From: Symbiodinium natans
Taxonomy: Eukaryota; Sar; Dinophyceae; Suessiales; Symbiodiniaceae
NCBI GenBank assembly: GCA_905221605.1
Contig: CAJNDS010002133.1
Location: forward strand, 545,365-609,364
DNA length: 64,000 bases
Reading direction: 5' to 3'
Both the position numbers and the translations under genes were made by a program. The notes under the pieces are model-generated. The model ran no database searches. It saw only the letters and a list, made by a program, of their open reading frames with translations, and was not told the DNA's origin. Position 1 is the stretch's first letter. Every line of letters starts with the position of its first letter. This document shows positions 10,713 through 21,275 of this stretch, piece by piece.

Positions 10713-10904
10713 CTGATTCAGGAGTTTTATAGGGCTCAGGGTGCATGCAGAGATCCTACATGCTAGGCTCCAAACCGCAAAAAAAACCTAAACCCTAACC
10801 TGCGGGCTTGTTAGGATTCAGCTTTTAAAAGGCGTGCGAGCCCCTGACCCATTTCCTTTAGTCAAACAGAGTAATCCGGGGATATATTTACAACTTGCAT
10901 CTTT

Positions 10905-11050
10905 TTCGAGGGGGGGGGGGGCACGGCATCTTCGGGGGCCTGGGTTTTGCTGAGAAGGTGTCTATGGATCATCAGGCCTCTGAGAGGGTACCCCCTTTAC
11001 ATAGACCGGCCCAGGTGGACCCTGATTTTGATGATCAGTATTGTTGCTGA
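10905..11050 (+). CDS. open frame in unique sequence, uncertain
   Basis: After a G tract the plus frame GIFGGLGFAEKVSMDHQASE stays open to TGA near 11048. It contains GGGTACCCCCTTTACATAG, similar to sequence near 46590, so it may be a dispersed element and not a gene. Confidence 0.25.
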
Positions 11051-11394
11051 ACCGTCAGTAAGGTTTTAGCGTGTTAGCTTGGGGTTTCAACTTCATGCTA
11101 TACTTTCATGGGTTGAAACACCCTGAACCCCCAAGGGCTAAACCTCAACACCCTAAGAGACTGAAGCCTTGAAAGCTGCAAAGCCAAAAGAAGATCGGAA
11201 ACCCCATCAAACCCCAATGAACTGCAAGAAACCAAACATCTGAAGATCCCAATTCTCCCATAGTCGGAGCCACGAAGGCTTGCAGGGTTTATAAGGCTTA
11301 CAGGCCCCTAGGGCCTGCAACTTACAGGGTCTTATGGGGTTTTTGGGGGCGTTCTGCAGTTTAGGGCTGTGGGGTTTCAGTTCTTTAGGGTCTT

Positions 11395-11489
11395 CAAGAC
11401 CCCTTCCTCAGCATCTTGTTGCAAGGACCCTTCTCCTCACACCAGCTCCTCATCGACTTGCCTTGGCTGCAGGGAACACTCGACTCAAA
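11395..11489. CDS. exon candidate, strand undecided
   Basis: Minus: GCGCAAG acceptor then FESSVPCSQGKSMRSWCEEK, open to TGA. Plus: LQDPFLSILLQGPFSSHQLL, open to TAG. Both read like protein, and an alignment or RNA is needed to choose. Confidence 0.35.
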
Positions 11490-11867
11490 CTTGCGCATAC
11501 TATAGGGGCCTGAATAATTAGAATAGGGTTTTGGGGGTTCTTATAAGTATAATTTCAAAGGGACCATAAGGGATTATTGCTAGCAAGTTTCCGACCCTAT
11601 GATCCCACCCCCCTTCCTCCAGACCAGTGAAGCATCCCAAAATCCGAAGAGTTTAAGGTGTGGGGTTTCGGGTTGAGAGGTCTGGGGGCTTGCGGGGGCT
11701 TTGAGGCTCTAACAGAACCAACCAACTTTAGGGCTGTAAGGCTGTGGCGGTCAAGGTGTTTAAGGTTCTAGGGGTTCGGGGCTGAGGGGATACCCTAAAC
11801 CCTAAACCCTAAACCCTAAACCCTAAACCCTAAACCCCAAACTGAAGTTTTCGGGCTCAGGGTGAAC

Positions 11868-11929
11868 CAACAGGCGCGCTGCAAGCCAGCTTGACTGATG
11901 ACCCAGAAGTCGACGACGTAGCTTCCAAC
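11868..11929 (-). CDS. exon candidate, hydrophobic
   Basis: CAATGAG|GT acceptor and TTG|GTTCAC donor, frame VGSYVVDFWVISQAGLQRAC. Part of the run of hydrophobic exons. The left flank is CCCTAAA and the right flank is TTTAGGG. Confidence 0.5.
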
Positions 11930-12003
11930 CTCATTGTGCCGGGCTTAGGGTTTAGGGCTTAGGGCTTAGGGCTTAGGGTTTAGGGTTTCGGGGTTCGGGT
12001 TTC

Positions 12004-12110
12004 AGGTTTAGGGTTTAGGGTTTAGGGTTTAGGGTTTAGGGTTTAGGGTTTAGGGTTTAGGGTTTAGGGTTTAGGGTTTAGGGTTTAGGGTTTAGGGTTT
12101 AGGGTTTAGG
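12004..12110 (+). repeat. TTTAGGG array
   Basis: About 15 copies. Confidence 0.9.
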
Positions 12111-12380
12111 TCTCCCGATACCCAAACTAAACCTGCTGGTTAGGGAACTTCGGCGAGGGCTTAGGGTTTAGGGCTGGGGTTTGGGGTCTTTGCACAGCCA
12201 CCCGAAAGAAGCCCCCAGACCCTCACACCCTGAACCCTCTCCAGAAGCCCTTGGCAGCCCAAACCCCACAATCCGTCCGCAGGGTTTAGCCAAGGTTTAG
12301 GGTTTAGTAAGGGTTTAGGGTTAGGGCTTAGGGTTTAGGATTGGAAACCCCCAAAAAGGGTACCTCCCATGTTCGGAAAC

Positions 12381-12436
12381 CTGCATGTGAATCTGGGGCC
12401 CGAGCGAACAGGGTGTAGGTCAGCAACATGCCCCAC
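12381..12436 (-). CDS. exon candidate, GT-AG
   Basis: CCATGAG|GT acceptor and ATGCAG|GTTTCC donor frame VGHVADLHPVRSGPRFTC. The donor side runs into a dispersed element with the TTCGGAAAC motif. Confidence 0.45.
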
Positions 12437-13276
12437 CTCATGGCGGCGCTAGAGTCCTCTTCAAAACCATACTAAACATGGAAATGTTTGAGATGCCCTT
12501 CACCCTAAACCCCTGAACCCTGAGAATCCTGGTGAAAAAGGACACGCGTGTAACCCTTAACCCTTAACATGCAACTCGTAAGGAAAATACAGGGACCCTA
12601 CCCCCCAAACCCCAAACCAAACCCTAAACCCTAAACCCCAAACTCCAAACTCCAAACCCTAAACCCTAAACCCTAAACCCTAAACCCTAAACCCTAAACC
12701 CTAAACCCGAATCCAACAGCCGTTCAACCCATGAGCGCCTGGTCCTCCAGGGCTCAGGTTTAGGGCACAGGGTTGTGGGTTTGATTTGGGGAGAATGGCC
12801 TAAGGGTTCCAGGTGGGCCGGTCTTTGCCTTTCGAGGTTGGTTTAGGGTTTCAGGGATATTAGGGTTTTAGGGTTTAGGGATATTAGGGTTTAGGGATGC
12901 TAGGGGGTTTAGGGCTTCGGGCTTAGGGTTCGGGTTTTTGGGACTCTGGGATTGAGGACTATGGGATCTGAAGCCTGCCGAGAGTTTGAGATTCAGGTCT
13001 TAGGGCCTAGGGGGTTTAGGGTTTAGGGTTAGGGTTTAGGATTCAGGGTTCAGGGGTTCAAGGTTCAGGGTTTAGGGTTTAGGGTTTAAGGGTTTAGGGT
13101 TTAAGGGTTTAGGGTTTTGGGTTTAGGGATCGAACTCATTGTTCAAGAAAACAATGGTGGGAACGGTTCCCGCGCCCGAGCTGTAGGTTTAGGCAGGCTT
13201 ACGGGGCTTGGGGTTTCGGGTTTACGGTTTCTGCTTTGAAGCTCTGTTTCATGGGCAGCCTTTACAGGCTGTATAC

Positions 13277-13314
13277 CCCACCCGATTGGCAATGGCTGCA
13301 AACCCGGAAATAAC
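13277..13314 (-). CDS. exon candidate
   Basis: GGGTGAG|GT acceptor and GG|GTATAC donor around VISGFAAIANRV. The plus strand has a competing TTTACAG acceptor and open frame. Confidence 0.4.
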
Positions 13315-13386
13315 CTCACCCACTGGGTTTAGGGTTTAGGGGTTTAGCGTTAGGGTTTAGCGCCGCGCCCTAAATCCTGAAACTAC

Positions 13387-13456
13387 CCCTCAGCACTATC
13401 CGCAAAGCCCCCATCACGGCACAATGCATCGAAGTATCTGCAAGGCCCTCAGCGAC
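13387..13456 (-). CDS. exon candidate
   Basis: CACTCAG|GT acceptor and GAGGG|GTAGTT donor around VAEGLADTSMHCAVMGALRI. Confidence 0.45.
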
Positions 13457-13611
13457 CTGAGTGCCGGAACTGGACTGGGTACGTACCCTGAACATCCCCC
13501 AAAATCGGAACCCCCAAATGGTTACCCCCAACACCGCCCCAAAACACTGGAGTCCTTATTGCAGGAACCCCAAAAAGGGCGCCCCTTCTTTCGGAAACCC
13601 CCATGCTGAGG

Positions 13612-13690
13612 TTCTAGGCTTCTTCAACTTCATGAGGTCGTGCGTGCGCAACTGGTCATGGAGACAATGGAGACTGAGCTTGGGAAGCAC
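13612..13690. CDS. exon candidate, strand undecided
   Basis: Plus: TTCTAG acceptor then LLQLHEVVRAQLVMETMETE. Minus: TTCCCAAG acceptor then LSLHCLHDQLRTHDLMKLKK. Both are strongly helical and open. Confidence 0.35.
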
Positions 13691-14011
13691 CCTAAACCCT
13701 AAGCCCCACACCCTAAGCCCTAAGCCCTACACCCTAAACCGCAAGTACCCTGACGCCTTGGTCCAACTCCTTCTCTCCCCCGGACGGACGAAACTTCGAA
13801 GTCCTAACTTCAGGATTTAGGGTTTTCAGAAACAGCGCTGAACCCGGTTTGAGAGCCATTGCCTTGCGCGACAAGCCCCCGACAAAACAGGTAAATCTGT
13901 CGCCTGGGGGGGGGGGGGGGGTTGGTGGCCCTATGAATATTACCATTGTACAGGCTATATGTTGTTTTGGACCCCAAAACAAATGAAGAGTCCAACCCTA
14001 GGCCCTAAACC

Positions 14012-14043
<32 letters not shown>

Positions 14044-14130
14044 ACCCAAGCCTAAACCCGGATTTTCTGAGTTATGAAGCCCCCCAAAACCGAAGAACTA
14101 AACCCTAAAGGCCCCAAACCCCAAACCCGC

Positions 14131-14201
14131 CAAGCCGCAGGAGGATTCCGGAAGTCTCCAAGAAGTTCATGGCGGAGAGGGAGCCACGCTGCTGCGCCAG
14201 C
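14131..14201 (-). CDS. exon candidate
   Basis: AACCAG acceptor, frame LAQQRGSLSAMNFLETSGIL with almost all codons ending in G or C, GC donor. The plus strand is also open with a GT donor, so strand is not settled. Confidence 0.4.
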
Positions 14202-14526
14202 CTGGTTTGGGGTTTAGGAGTTTTGGGGTTTGGGGTTTAGGGTTTAGGGTTTAGGATGTAGGGTTTAGGGTTTAGGGTTCAGGTCCTAGGGAGGCTTAGG
14301 GTGTAGGTTTCAGGGTTTAGGGAGGCTTAGGAATTAGGTCCACTCCTCCTCTGTAGCAATCCACAAGTGATTTCGCTTCTGGATTGTGCTCGCACAGAAC
14401 CCTAAAACGCCCTGAAGGGGATGCCAATCCCCCGAACCCCAAACCCTAAACCCTAAACCCTGCACCCAAAACCCTAAACCCTAACCCTAAACCCTAAACC
14501 CGCCCTAAAGGGAGATGATGAGATGC

Positions 14527-14595
14527 CTGCTGGTGTTGAAGACCTGCGCGGTGACGGGCACGCCCATGGCGATGATGGGCGCGAAGTCGGCCATC
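14527..14595 (-). CDS. exon candidate, membrane-like
   Basis: CCCTAG acceptor, frame MADFAPIIAMGVPVTAQVFN, GC3 close to 100%. Donors are CAG|GTCTTC (14543) or AG|GCATCT (14526). The hydrophobic stretch suggests a membrane segment. One of the clearest minus-strand signals in the left half. Confidence 0.6.
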
Positions 14596-14696
14596 CTAGG
14601 GTTCAGGAATTTAGGAGTGCAGGATTTAGGGTTTTGGGTTTAGAGATTAGGGTTTAGGGTCTAGGGTTTAGGGCTGTTTAGGATCATAGGGTTTAG

Positions 14697-14907
14697 GTTT
14701 AGGGTTTAGGGTTTAGGGTTTAGGGTTTAGGGTTTAGGGTTTAGGGTTTAGGGTTTAGGGTTTAGGGTTTAGGGTTTAGGGTTTAGGGTTTAGGGTTTAG
14801 GGTTTAGGGCTTGGGGTTTGGGGTTTGGGGTTTGGGGTTTGGGGTTTGGGGTTTGGGGTTTGGGGTTTGGGGTTTGGGGTTTTGGGGTTTGGGGTTTGGG
14901 GTTTAGG
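14697..14907 (+). repeat. TTTAGGG then TTTGGGG array
   Basis: About 17 TTTAGGG copies switch to about 13 TTTGGGG copies. The G4 runs could form G-quadruplexes. Confidence 0.9.
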
Positions 14908-15371
14908 GCTGGGGGGGGGGTTTAGGGGTTTGAGGGTTTTTGGGGCTTCTTGGCGTTGTAGGGTTTTAGGGTTTCCGGGTTTAGGGTTGCAGGGTTTAGC
15001 GTTTTGGGGTTTAGGGTTTGGAGGTTTCAGGGTTTCGGGATTTAGGGTGTAGGGTGGTGTTGGATGTTTAAGGAGGTTCCTTTAATTGTTTCGGATGTCT
15101 GTGTAGGGGATGTCTACTGATGGCTTCAGGATGGTTTAGGAGCTGGTTGAGGATGGGTTTAGGATGCTTATATGGCACGACTCATGAGCTCCAATGGCCT
15201 GTTGCGGCTTATCGGGGCTGGAGTAGAAATCGAGAGTCAAGTCAAGACTTCTGCAGGTTTGCGGTGTAGGAGGGTTCGGGCTTTGGGTTTCGAGGGCCCT
15301 AAACCCTAAACCCAAGACTCTGAACCTAAACCCTAAACCCTATACCCAGAAGGGGAAATCAGGAGCCTCAC

Positions 15372-15404
15372 CCTGGCCGAACATGTGTGGATTAACAGGC
15401 GCGA
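15372..15404 (-). CDS. exon candidate
   Basis: Long pyrimidine tract ending CCCGCAAG, donor CAGG|GTGAGG, frame VAPVNPHMFGQ. A longer plus-strand frame (EIRSLTLAEHVWINRRDLRA) competes. Confidence 0.4.
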
Positions 15405-15545
15405 CTTGCGGGCGGAAGGGAGAGGGGGGGGGGCTTCAAACCTTGACCCCGAAACCCCGAAACCGGTAAACCCCTAAACCCTTAAACCCTAAACCCCAAA
15501 ACCCCTAAACTCTGAACCCCAAACCCTGCTTGAGAGACCACAAAC

Positions 15546-15618
15546 CTTGAGTCGACTCTCATTGAACTCCCTGTTGATGCCAGGCCGCATCTGCCGAGCT
15601 TGCGCCACCATGTGGAGC
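15546..15618 (-). CDS. exon candidate, GT-AG
   Basis: TTCGGAG acceptor and CTCAAG|GTTTGT donor. Frame LHMVAQARQMRPGINREFNE then SRLK. Canonical donor, polar helical composition. Confidence 0.55.
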
Positions 15619-15793
15619 CTCCGAACACCACGGGTTTAACTCTAAACCTAAACTCCTAAACCTCTAAACCCTAAAAACTCTAAACCTCTAAAGCCCAAAA
15701 ACCTCTAAGCTCTAAACCCCACCCTAGACCCTCATCCCCCTAAACCCAAAAACCCCCTTAAACCCTAACCCCCTAAACCCTGAAACAGCAGAC

Positions 15794-15835
15794 TGCCAAG
15801 TGCCGGGCTCGCCCATGAGCTCTGCCTCGGCGAGG
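15794..15835 (-). CDS. exon candidate behind a 22-C tract
   Basis: On the minus strand a run of about 22 C, then TCCGGCCTCAAG, precedes LAEAELMGEPGTWQ. A GC donor at 15803 would shorten it. Confidence 0.45.
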
Positions 15836-16581
15836 CTTGAGGCCGGAGGGGGGGGGGGGGGGGGGGGGTCAGGGCTGTCGGATTCAGGGTTTAGGGTTTG
15901 GGGTTTAGGGTTTAGGGTTTAGGGTTGAGTGTTTAAGGTTTAGGGCTTAGGGTCAAAGAAACCACAAGAAGGTTTCTTTAGCCACAAGGGGGCACTCACT
16001 TAACTTGTAAGCCCCTTCCTGAGAACCGTCAACCCCTAAGACCTCAACCCCTAAAACCCCAGACCCTAAACCCCCTAAACCACTGTAGTCCCCGAAAGCA
16101 CACAAACCTGAAAAACCTAAACGGGCGAGTTGGCCCAAGCTCCAAGCTCATCCTGGCTAAGCTAGCTACAACAACCTTCGCAGAAGCTAGCTAACCGCAG
16201 TTCACTCGAAAGATGGCATCTATTCACCGTACTAGGCCTCCTTAGCCCCCCTGAACCCTGATTGACCTATGTCCCCCCTAAAAGCATGACAAACACAATG
16301 TGCTGAAAATCCCCTGGCAAATTATATCAACAACAAAGAGCCCTAAACTAAAAACCCCTAAACCGCCAAACTGCTGCTAAACCGCTCAACCCACGGGACC
16401 CCCTCTCAACCCTGAACCCCTAGACCCTAAACCCTTGAAAATTAAACCCCAACCCTTAAATCCCTAAACCCCTAGACCCCTTACCCTAAACCCTAAGCCC
16501 TAAACCCTAAACCCTAAACCCTAAGCCCCTAAACCCTTCAATCCCTGAAACCCCAAACCCCCAAACCCCTAAACCCCTAAC

Positions 16582-16647
16582 TCCGGTCTGAGGCGCATAG
16601 GGCCGCCCGCGAGGGCTGGTGAGCAGCAACGCTGACCCGGAGGTGTG
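16582..16647 (-). CDS. exon candidate, 22 codons
   Basis: GCTCGCAG acceptor, donor CCGGA|GTTAGG, frame HTSGSALLLTSPRGRPYAPQ. The plus strand is interrupted. Confidence 0.5.
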
Positions 16648-16680
16648 CTGCGAGCTCCTTAGATTGTTTTCGGGGTGTTT

Positions 16681-16717
16681 TGTTTTTTTTTTTTTTTTTG
16701 GGGGGGGGGGGGGGGTT
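16681..16717. repeat. T18-G19 tract
   Basis: Second copy of the T-tract/G-tract junction. On the minus strand it gives C then A runs. Confidence 0.85.
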
Positions 16718-17194
16718 TTGGGGGTTGCGAGGGGTATAGGGCTTGGGGGATTAGGGTTTAGGGTTTAGGGTTTAGGCTTTTGGGAACTTTGGGAACTTTG
16801 GCGACTTTGGGGGCGTGTAGGGATTACATGTGGGGGTTTTGGGTTCTGGGATTCAGGGTCTAGGGGACTCGGGGTTTGGGGTTCAGGGTTTACCGTTTAG
16901 GGTTTAGGGTTCAGGGTTTAGGGTTCAGGGTTCAGGGTTCAGGGTGCAGGGTTTAGGGTTCGGATAAGCTAGGCTCCTGAAAAACTTCAGAGGTTTAAGG
17001 GCGTGGGCTTGGGGAGTTCAAGGGCTTGGGCTGTTTCGGGGCGGGATTCAGAGCTTGAGGGGGGTTTTGAGGGCTTAAGCTATCTGAGGGTTTCAAGTTT
17101 TCGGGCTCGGGGGAATACATGCTGCTTCGAACCATTCTAACCGTTTCTGCTATTCTTCAGTCGCACCCTAAACCCTTAACCCTTAACCCTTAAC

Positions 17195-17335
17195 CCTAAA
17201 ACCCTAAACCGGCACACACAGGGTTTGGACTTCCAACCTTGAGAGGCTTCGGGCCCTGAACCGTCGACTCTCGACGCTTGCATCCCAGCCTGCGACATCC
17301 AACCCGCAACAACAAGCCCTAGACAGGGTGCTTGT
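17195..17335 (-). CDS. island with three open minus frames, uncertain
   Basis: All three minus frames are open across the island. CTGTCTAG is a possible acceptor and CTCAAG|GTTGGA a possible donor. I cannot choose the frame. Confidence 0.25.
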
Positions 17336-17707
17336 CGGGAAAACCTGAACCCTAAACCCCAAAAAGCCCAAGCGTTACAAAACCCCAACCCCTTAACCCC
17401 CAACCCCCTTGACCCTAAACCCCTAATATAAACACCCATGCGATCTGAATCTCTAAAGCCACGAAGATATAAGTCATTTCCAAGGCTCGCCAGGGCGAAC
17501 GCAAGTGCCGCGATCACCTCTCTGGGCACGGGTCGCTGTCTAAATTAGGGTTTTGGCTTTTGGGTTTTGGGTTTCGGGTTTAGGATTCAGGGTTTACGGC
17601 TGAGGGTTGAGGGTTGAAGGTTGATGGTTTAGAGTTTAGGGTTGATGGTGGGGGTCCTTATGATACGGGTGACGCCTTCTACAGGGGATCCAAAAAAGGG
17701 GGACCAC

Positions 17708-17754
17708 AATGTCGAGAACTGCCCAGGTGTCAAGGCGTGGTCTCCTGGCTCAAG
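17708..17754 (-). CDS. exon candidate
   Basis: TTTTGGCAG acceptor, donor CATT|GTGGTC, frame LEPGDHALTPGQFST. The frame stays open further to a second possible donor near 17680. Confidence 0.45.
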
Positions 17755-17819
17755 CTGCCAAAATGGGTTTAGGGCTTCGTAGTCAGGCTTTAGGGTTTTC
17801 CAGGCTTAAGACTCAGGGT

Positions 17820-17945
17820 TTAGGCCCTAAACCCTAAACCCTAAACCCTAAACCCTAAACCCTAAACCCTAAACCCTAAACCCTAAACCCTAAACCCTAA
17901 ACCCTAAACCCTAAACCCCAATCCTAAACCCTAAACCCCAATCCT
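17820..17945 (-). repeat. CCCTAAA array
   Basis: About 17 copies next to the exon candidate at 17993-18098. Confidence 0.9.
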
Positions 17946-17992
17946 GCTCTGGGTTCGCACAATCCGGGGCTTGGTCTTTTTTGAAAGTCTGC

Positions 17993-18098
17993 CTGACGGC
18001 ATCCTTGACACAAAGGGCGAGAGATGGCAAGAGCAGGTAAGCTGTCAGTTGACAAGGCGTGGCCGAAAAGAACCCGTACTATGAGACCTAGAGTCTCA
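17993..18098 (-). CDS. exon candidate, about 35 codons
   Basis: CAGCTTTGCAG acceptor, then ETLGLIVRVLFGHALSTDSL continuing PALAISRPLCQGC, GC donor GTCAG|GCAGAC. Its N-terminal part is hydrophobic. The frame is open well past the donor. Confidence 0.5.
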
Positions 18099-18195
18099 CT
18101 GCAAAGCTGATGCCACCCCCTCAACCCTAAACCCTAAACCCTAAACCCGAAACCCCTTCAAAACTAAAATCTCTGAACCTTCAACGCCGGGGGAC

Positions 18196-18272
18196 ATGCA
18201 GGATCGTTGGCAGCCACCGCCCGCTGCAGAAGCAGACCGCTTGCGCGATGAGGGCGAAGGGCGCGATGTAGC
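18196..18272 (-). CDS. exon candidate, predicted membrane helix
   Basis: Acceptor is a C-rich tract ending CACCCCAG. Donor is CTGCAT|GTCCCC. Frame YIAPFALIAQAVCFCSGRWL then PTILH, GC3 about 100%. The hydrophobic stretch is long enough for a membrane helix. The left flank is CCCTAAA and the right flank is TTAGGG. Confidence 0.65.
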
Positions 18273-18669
18273 CTGGGGTGGGGGGTGGGGGGCTTAGGGT
18301 TTTGCTGTTTCAGGGATTTGGAGCTTGAGGACGTTTAGGGTTCCAGGGTTTCACGGTTGTACGGTTTAAGGATCTTCGAGTTTAGCGTTCGTAGGGCGAT
18401 TTAGGGTTTAAAGCTCAGGGGGTTAAGGGCGTTGCTGCTCAAAGCTTAAACCAGGGTTTAGAGTTGAGGGCGTTAGGGCCTAGGGGTTGTATATTTTTGC
18501 TTGAGGTCAGGAGGGGGCCGATGCTATGGGTTTGTATAGGGATGTATAGGGTTCTGAGAGTTTAGGGCTTTTTAGGGTGTTATCTATAGGGTTCTGAGAG
18601 TTTAGGGCTTTTAGGGTGTTTTCTTTAGAGGTTTTGGGTGTGTTGTTGCAAGCTCTGGACACTCGAACT

Positions 18670-18976
18670 TTAACGCTTTGCGCCTTGGAGCTTGGAAGAA
18701 GGTGCAAGCCCACCCATGTCGAGAGAGTCGTAGAGTAGTCGGGTGCCAGTAGAGGGTTTGCGGGTTGAGGGCTTAGACTGCTTTCTTCTGCACCTCAGAA
18801 GCCTACATAAAACCCTAGGCCCTAAGAAGAAAGCGCCCCTAACTTGGAAGTTGCTACGAAAAAACGAGCGGCCGTACATCAGGCTGCTGCGGAGCAGTGA
18901 GGACGATGGTATCCGAGGCTTCTTCACCTTGCTCTTCGGTGGGTGCTTCGGCCCTGAACTACTAAGCTTCTTCTAG
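18670..18976. CDS. longer open island, strand undecided
   Basis: Plus frame 18822-18976 reads TWKLLRKNERPYIRLLRSSE then GIRGFFTLLFGG and ends in TAG. Minus frame 18845-18925 reads VKKPRIPSSSLLRSSLMYGR with an AG|GT acceptor and a CAA|GTTAGG donor. Confidence 0.35.
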
Positions 18977-19100
18977 GCTCTATGCCCCAAAACCCTACAC
19001 ACGAAAACCTAACCCCTAAACCCTAAACCCCAAGGCACACTTGTATAGGGATTATAAAGGGGGCATCATGAACCTTGAGCCCTAACCCTCCAACGGATGG

Positions 19101-19172
19101 TCAAGCGGCCACCGTCGAGTTGTCAGTGTCGTTTCCGTCGCTTTCCGCTGAGAGGTTCGCCTCCAGGTGCAT
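19101..19172 (-). CDS. exon candidate with ATG, acidic
   Basis: Frame MHLEANLSAESDGNDTDNST from an ATG at 19172, ending in TGA at 19103-19101 or at an earlier donor ACG|GTGGCC. It is open upstream of the ATG to CTAG at about 19200. It could be a first or an internal exon. Confidence 0.4.
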   Translation of the reverse strand: MHLEANLSAESDGNDTDNSTVAA

Positions 19173-19660
19173 TTTAGCATGAGAAGCGGAGCAGGGTCTA
19201 GCAGGCTGAAGGGAGCAGAGGAGTAAGGTTTCGGGATGTAGGGCTTTAGGGGCTAGGGGGGTGCCTGCCCTGAGACCCCAAAGCCTTGAGGGTTTCGGAT
19301 TTGGGGCCTAAACCTTAGGGTTTGAACGCAGGGGTGCGGGGGGAAAATGTCCACTTGAGGCTGCTTCTGAACCCCGGTGTGCCCCGACGACTGCGCACTG
19401 TTGTAATGGCAATAAACTGAGAAGTAGGGTTTAGGGTATAGGGTCTACGTAGGGTTTAGGGTTTAGGGTTTAGAAGCCAAACCTCTCACTTTTACACAAG
19501 TCCTTCCCAGAAAACATGTGATTGAGGAAACACAACACATCTAACCGATAACCCCCCCGCCCCCACCCCCCAGATTTGTCTACATCCAGGTCGGGAACAT
19601 CAGCACGAAACCCTAAACCTTAAACCCTAAACCCGGAATCCTAAACCCTCAACCCTAAAC

Positions 19661-19719
19661 CCAGCCTCAGCCTCAGCCTCACTAGCTTTCTCAACTGGCT
19701 GCGTGGCTTCCGGCGGAGC
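19661..19719 (-). CDS. exon candidate, Glu/Ala-rich
   Basis: ATCGCAAG acceptor, frame APPEATQPVEKASEAEAEAG. The donor GG|GTTTAGGG is formed directly by the first telomere heptamer of the intron. Confidence 0.5.
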
Positions 19720-19798
19720 CTTGCGATGGCGCGCGTTAGGAAACCCTAAACCCCAAACCCTAAACCCTAAACGAGGTAGGAGCCTCAAACCATCCATC

Positions 19799-19818
19799 GG
19801 GGGGGGGGGGGGGGGGGG
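19799..19818. repeat. G18 tract
   Basis: Poly-G on the plus strand. On the minus strand it is a C-tract ahead of ATGG and a short open stretch ending CCTACCTCGTTT, a string repeated at 40.74 kb. Confidence 0.8.
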
Positions 19819-20171
19819 TGGGGAATGAGGGGGGCGGGGGATGGGGATCCAAAGTAACAAATGGGCGAATTTGGTACCTTTTGCTCAAAGGACGACAGAG
19901 ACCCACAAAGAAACCTTGTACCACAGGGGCCAAAAAACGCCAAGATCTAACAGCCAGCCTCAAAAACAGGCACCCTTCTGCTTTTCACGGGATGCATGAT
20001 AAGGAGCCCAAACCCCTTCCCCCCCGCCAGAGTCTTTAAGGGTCGTAAGGCTTGGAGTTTAGGGTCTTCGGGTGCTAGGGTCTCAGGGTCTCGGTCTTAG
20101 GGTCTTAGGGTTTTGGGTGTTCTGGGCGGCTTTGTGGTTTTGAACTCCCGAAGCCGAAGCCGAGGGACTAC

Positions 20172-20232
20172 GTCTGCGAGCGTGGTCGCTGCGGTGTCCA
20201 CCTCGCGGGTCTCTCTGCCGAGGCCGAGCTTT
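20172..20232 (-). CDS. exon candidate
   Basis: CCTTCACAAG acceptor and GCAGAC|GTAGTC donor. Frame LGLGRETREVDTAATTLAD. The frame continues open to about 20100. A plus frame also exists. Confidence 0.45.
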
Positions 20233-20534
20233 CTTGTGAAGGCTTCTAGGGTCTTCGGTTCAGAGTTTAGGGCTTAGGGTGCGGGGGTTAGGGTCTACGG
20301 TTAGAGGCTTTTAGAGTTCAGGGTTAAGGCAAGTTGTCAGAAGTTCTCAGAGGCCGATGTCGTCCGCGTGTTTTCACTACCTGTATCTTTGCCCTCTGAG
20401 AGGGGGGTCCGCGAAATAGGGTCCCTGTGGGGAGAGGCTCCTTGGGGGCTTTGGAGGTCTTGCAGTAAAACCCTAAAAAAGCCCGAAACCCTAAACCCGA
20501 CGCCCCCTAGACCCCAAAGTGCTATCGTTGCTAC

Positions 20535-20579
20535 ATCCTCAGCCGACGGATTGGCATGTGGGGCCTCCATGGCACCATC
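20535..20579 (-). CDS. exon candidate
   Basis: CTTTTTGGGAG acceptor and GAGGAT|GTAGCA donor. Frame DGAMEAPHANPSAED, acidic. Confidence 0.4.
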
Positions 20580-20716
20580 CTCCCAAAAAGCCCTAAGCCC
20601 TACATCCCCCACTTCAGGGTGTGCAGAAATCACAGTTTAGGGTTTAGGGTACTGAGGGTTTACGTTCAGGGCTTGTTCATGCCTCATCCTCCATCACCGC
20701 GCCGTCGTCCTAACAG

Positions 20717-20797
20717 GGAGCTGGAACTGCCCCCCAGGTCCATGTGGGGCTTGCTCTACATTGGGGGATCTCCTTTCAGGTACCCTGTAGCAGTCTG
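20717..20797 (+). CDS. plus-strand exon candidate
   Basis: CGTCGTCCTAACAG (branch-like plus acceptor) and TCTG|GTAAGT, the best consensus plus donor seen. Frame ELELPPRSMWGLLYIGGSPF. A minus frame is also open, so a second gene on the plus strand is possible but unproven. Confidence 0.4.
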
Positions 20798-21139
20798 GTA
20801 AGTAGGATCGTTCATGAAGGAGAGGCGGGAACCTTGTAAGGGGTTGTTATACATTCCGGCCCCTGATTTCTGTCTTCTCATACAAACAAGCCCCCAGCAT
20901 CTGTACAGTAGAGGTACCTTGTCCCGAACCCAGATCCCCGAAAACAAAGAGCTGCACCTTCGTCTCGGCGGCCGCTAAAGTTTTACTTTCTAGAGGCTTT
21001 GGTGGTGGAAGGAAAGAGGGTGGGAAGGGTGGATGAGTGCAAAGGGCGCAAAGGGCGGAGAGGGTGGAGAGGGTGGAGTGGAGGGTCACAGTGCTACGAA
21101 CTGCAAACTCTGAACCCCCTCAACTCCAACACCCTGAAC

Positions 21140-21270
21140 CCCGAGCTCTAAGCCCTAAACCCTAAACCCCAAACCCTAAACCCTAAATCCCAAACCCTAA
21201 TCCCCAAACCCCAAACCCTAAACCCTAAATCCCAAACCCTAAACCCTAAACCCTAAACCCCAAACCCTCT
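21140..21270 (-). repeat. mixed CCCTAAA/CCCCAAA array
   Basis: Variant heptamers left of the exon candidate at 21276-21348. Confidence 0.85.
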
Positions 21271-21275
21271 CCAAC

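Noticed and set aside
11868-11929. Thioredoxin domain (YVVDFW resembles VVVDFW)
   Set aside because: The CGPC active site does not follow. The resemblance is limited to five residues.
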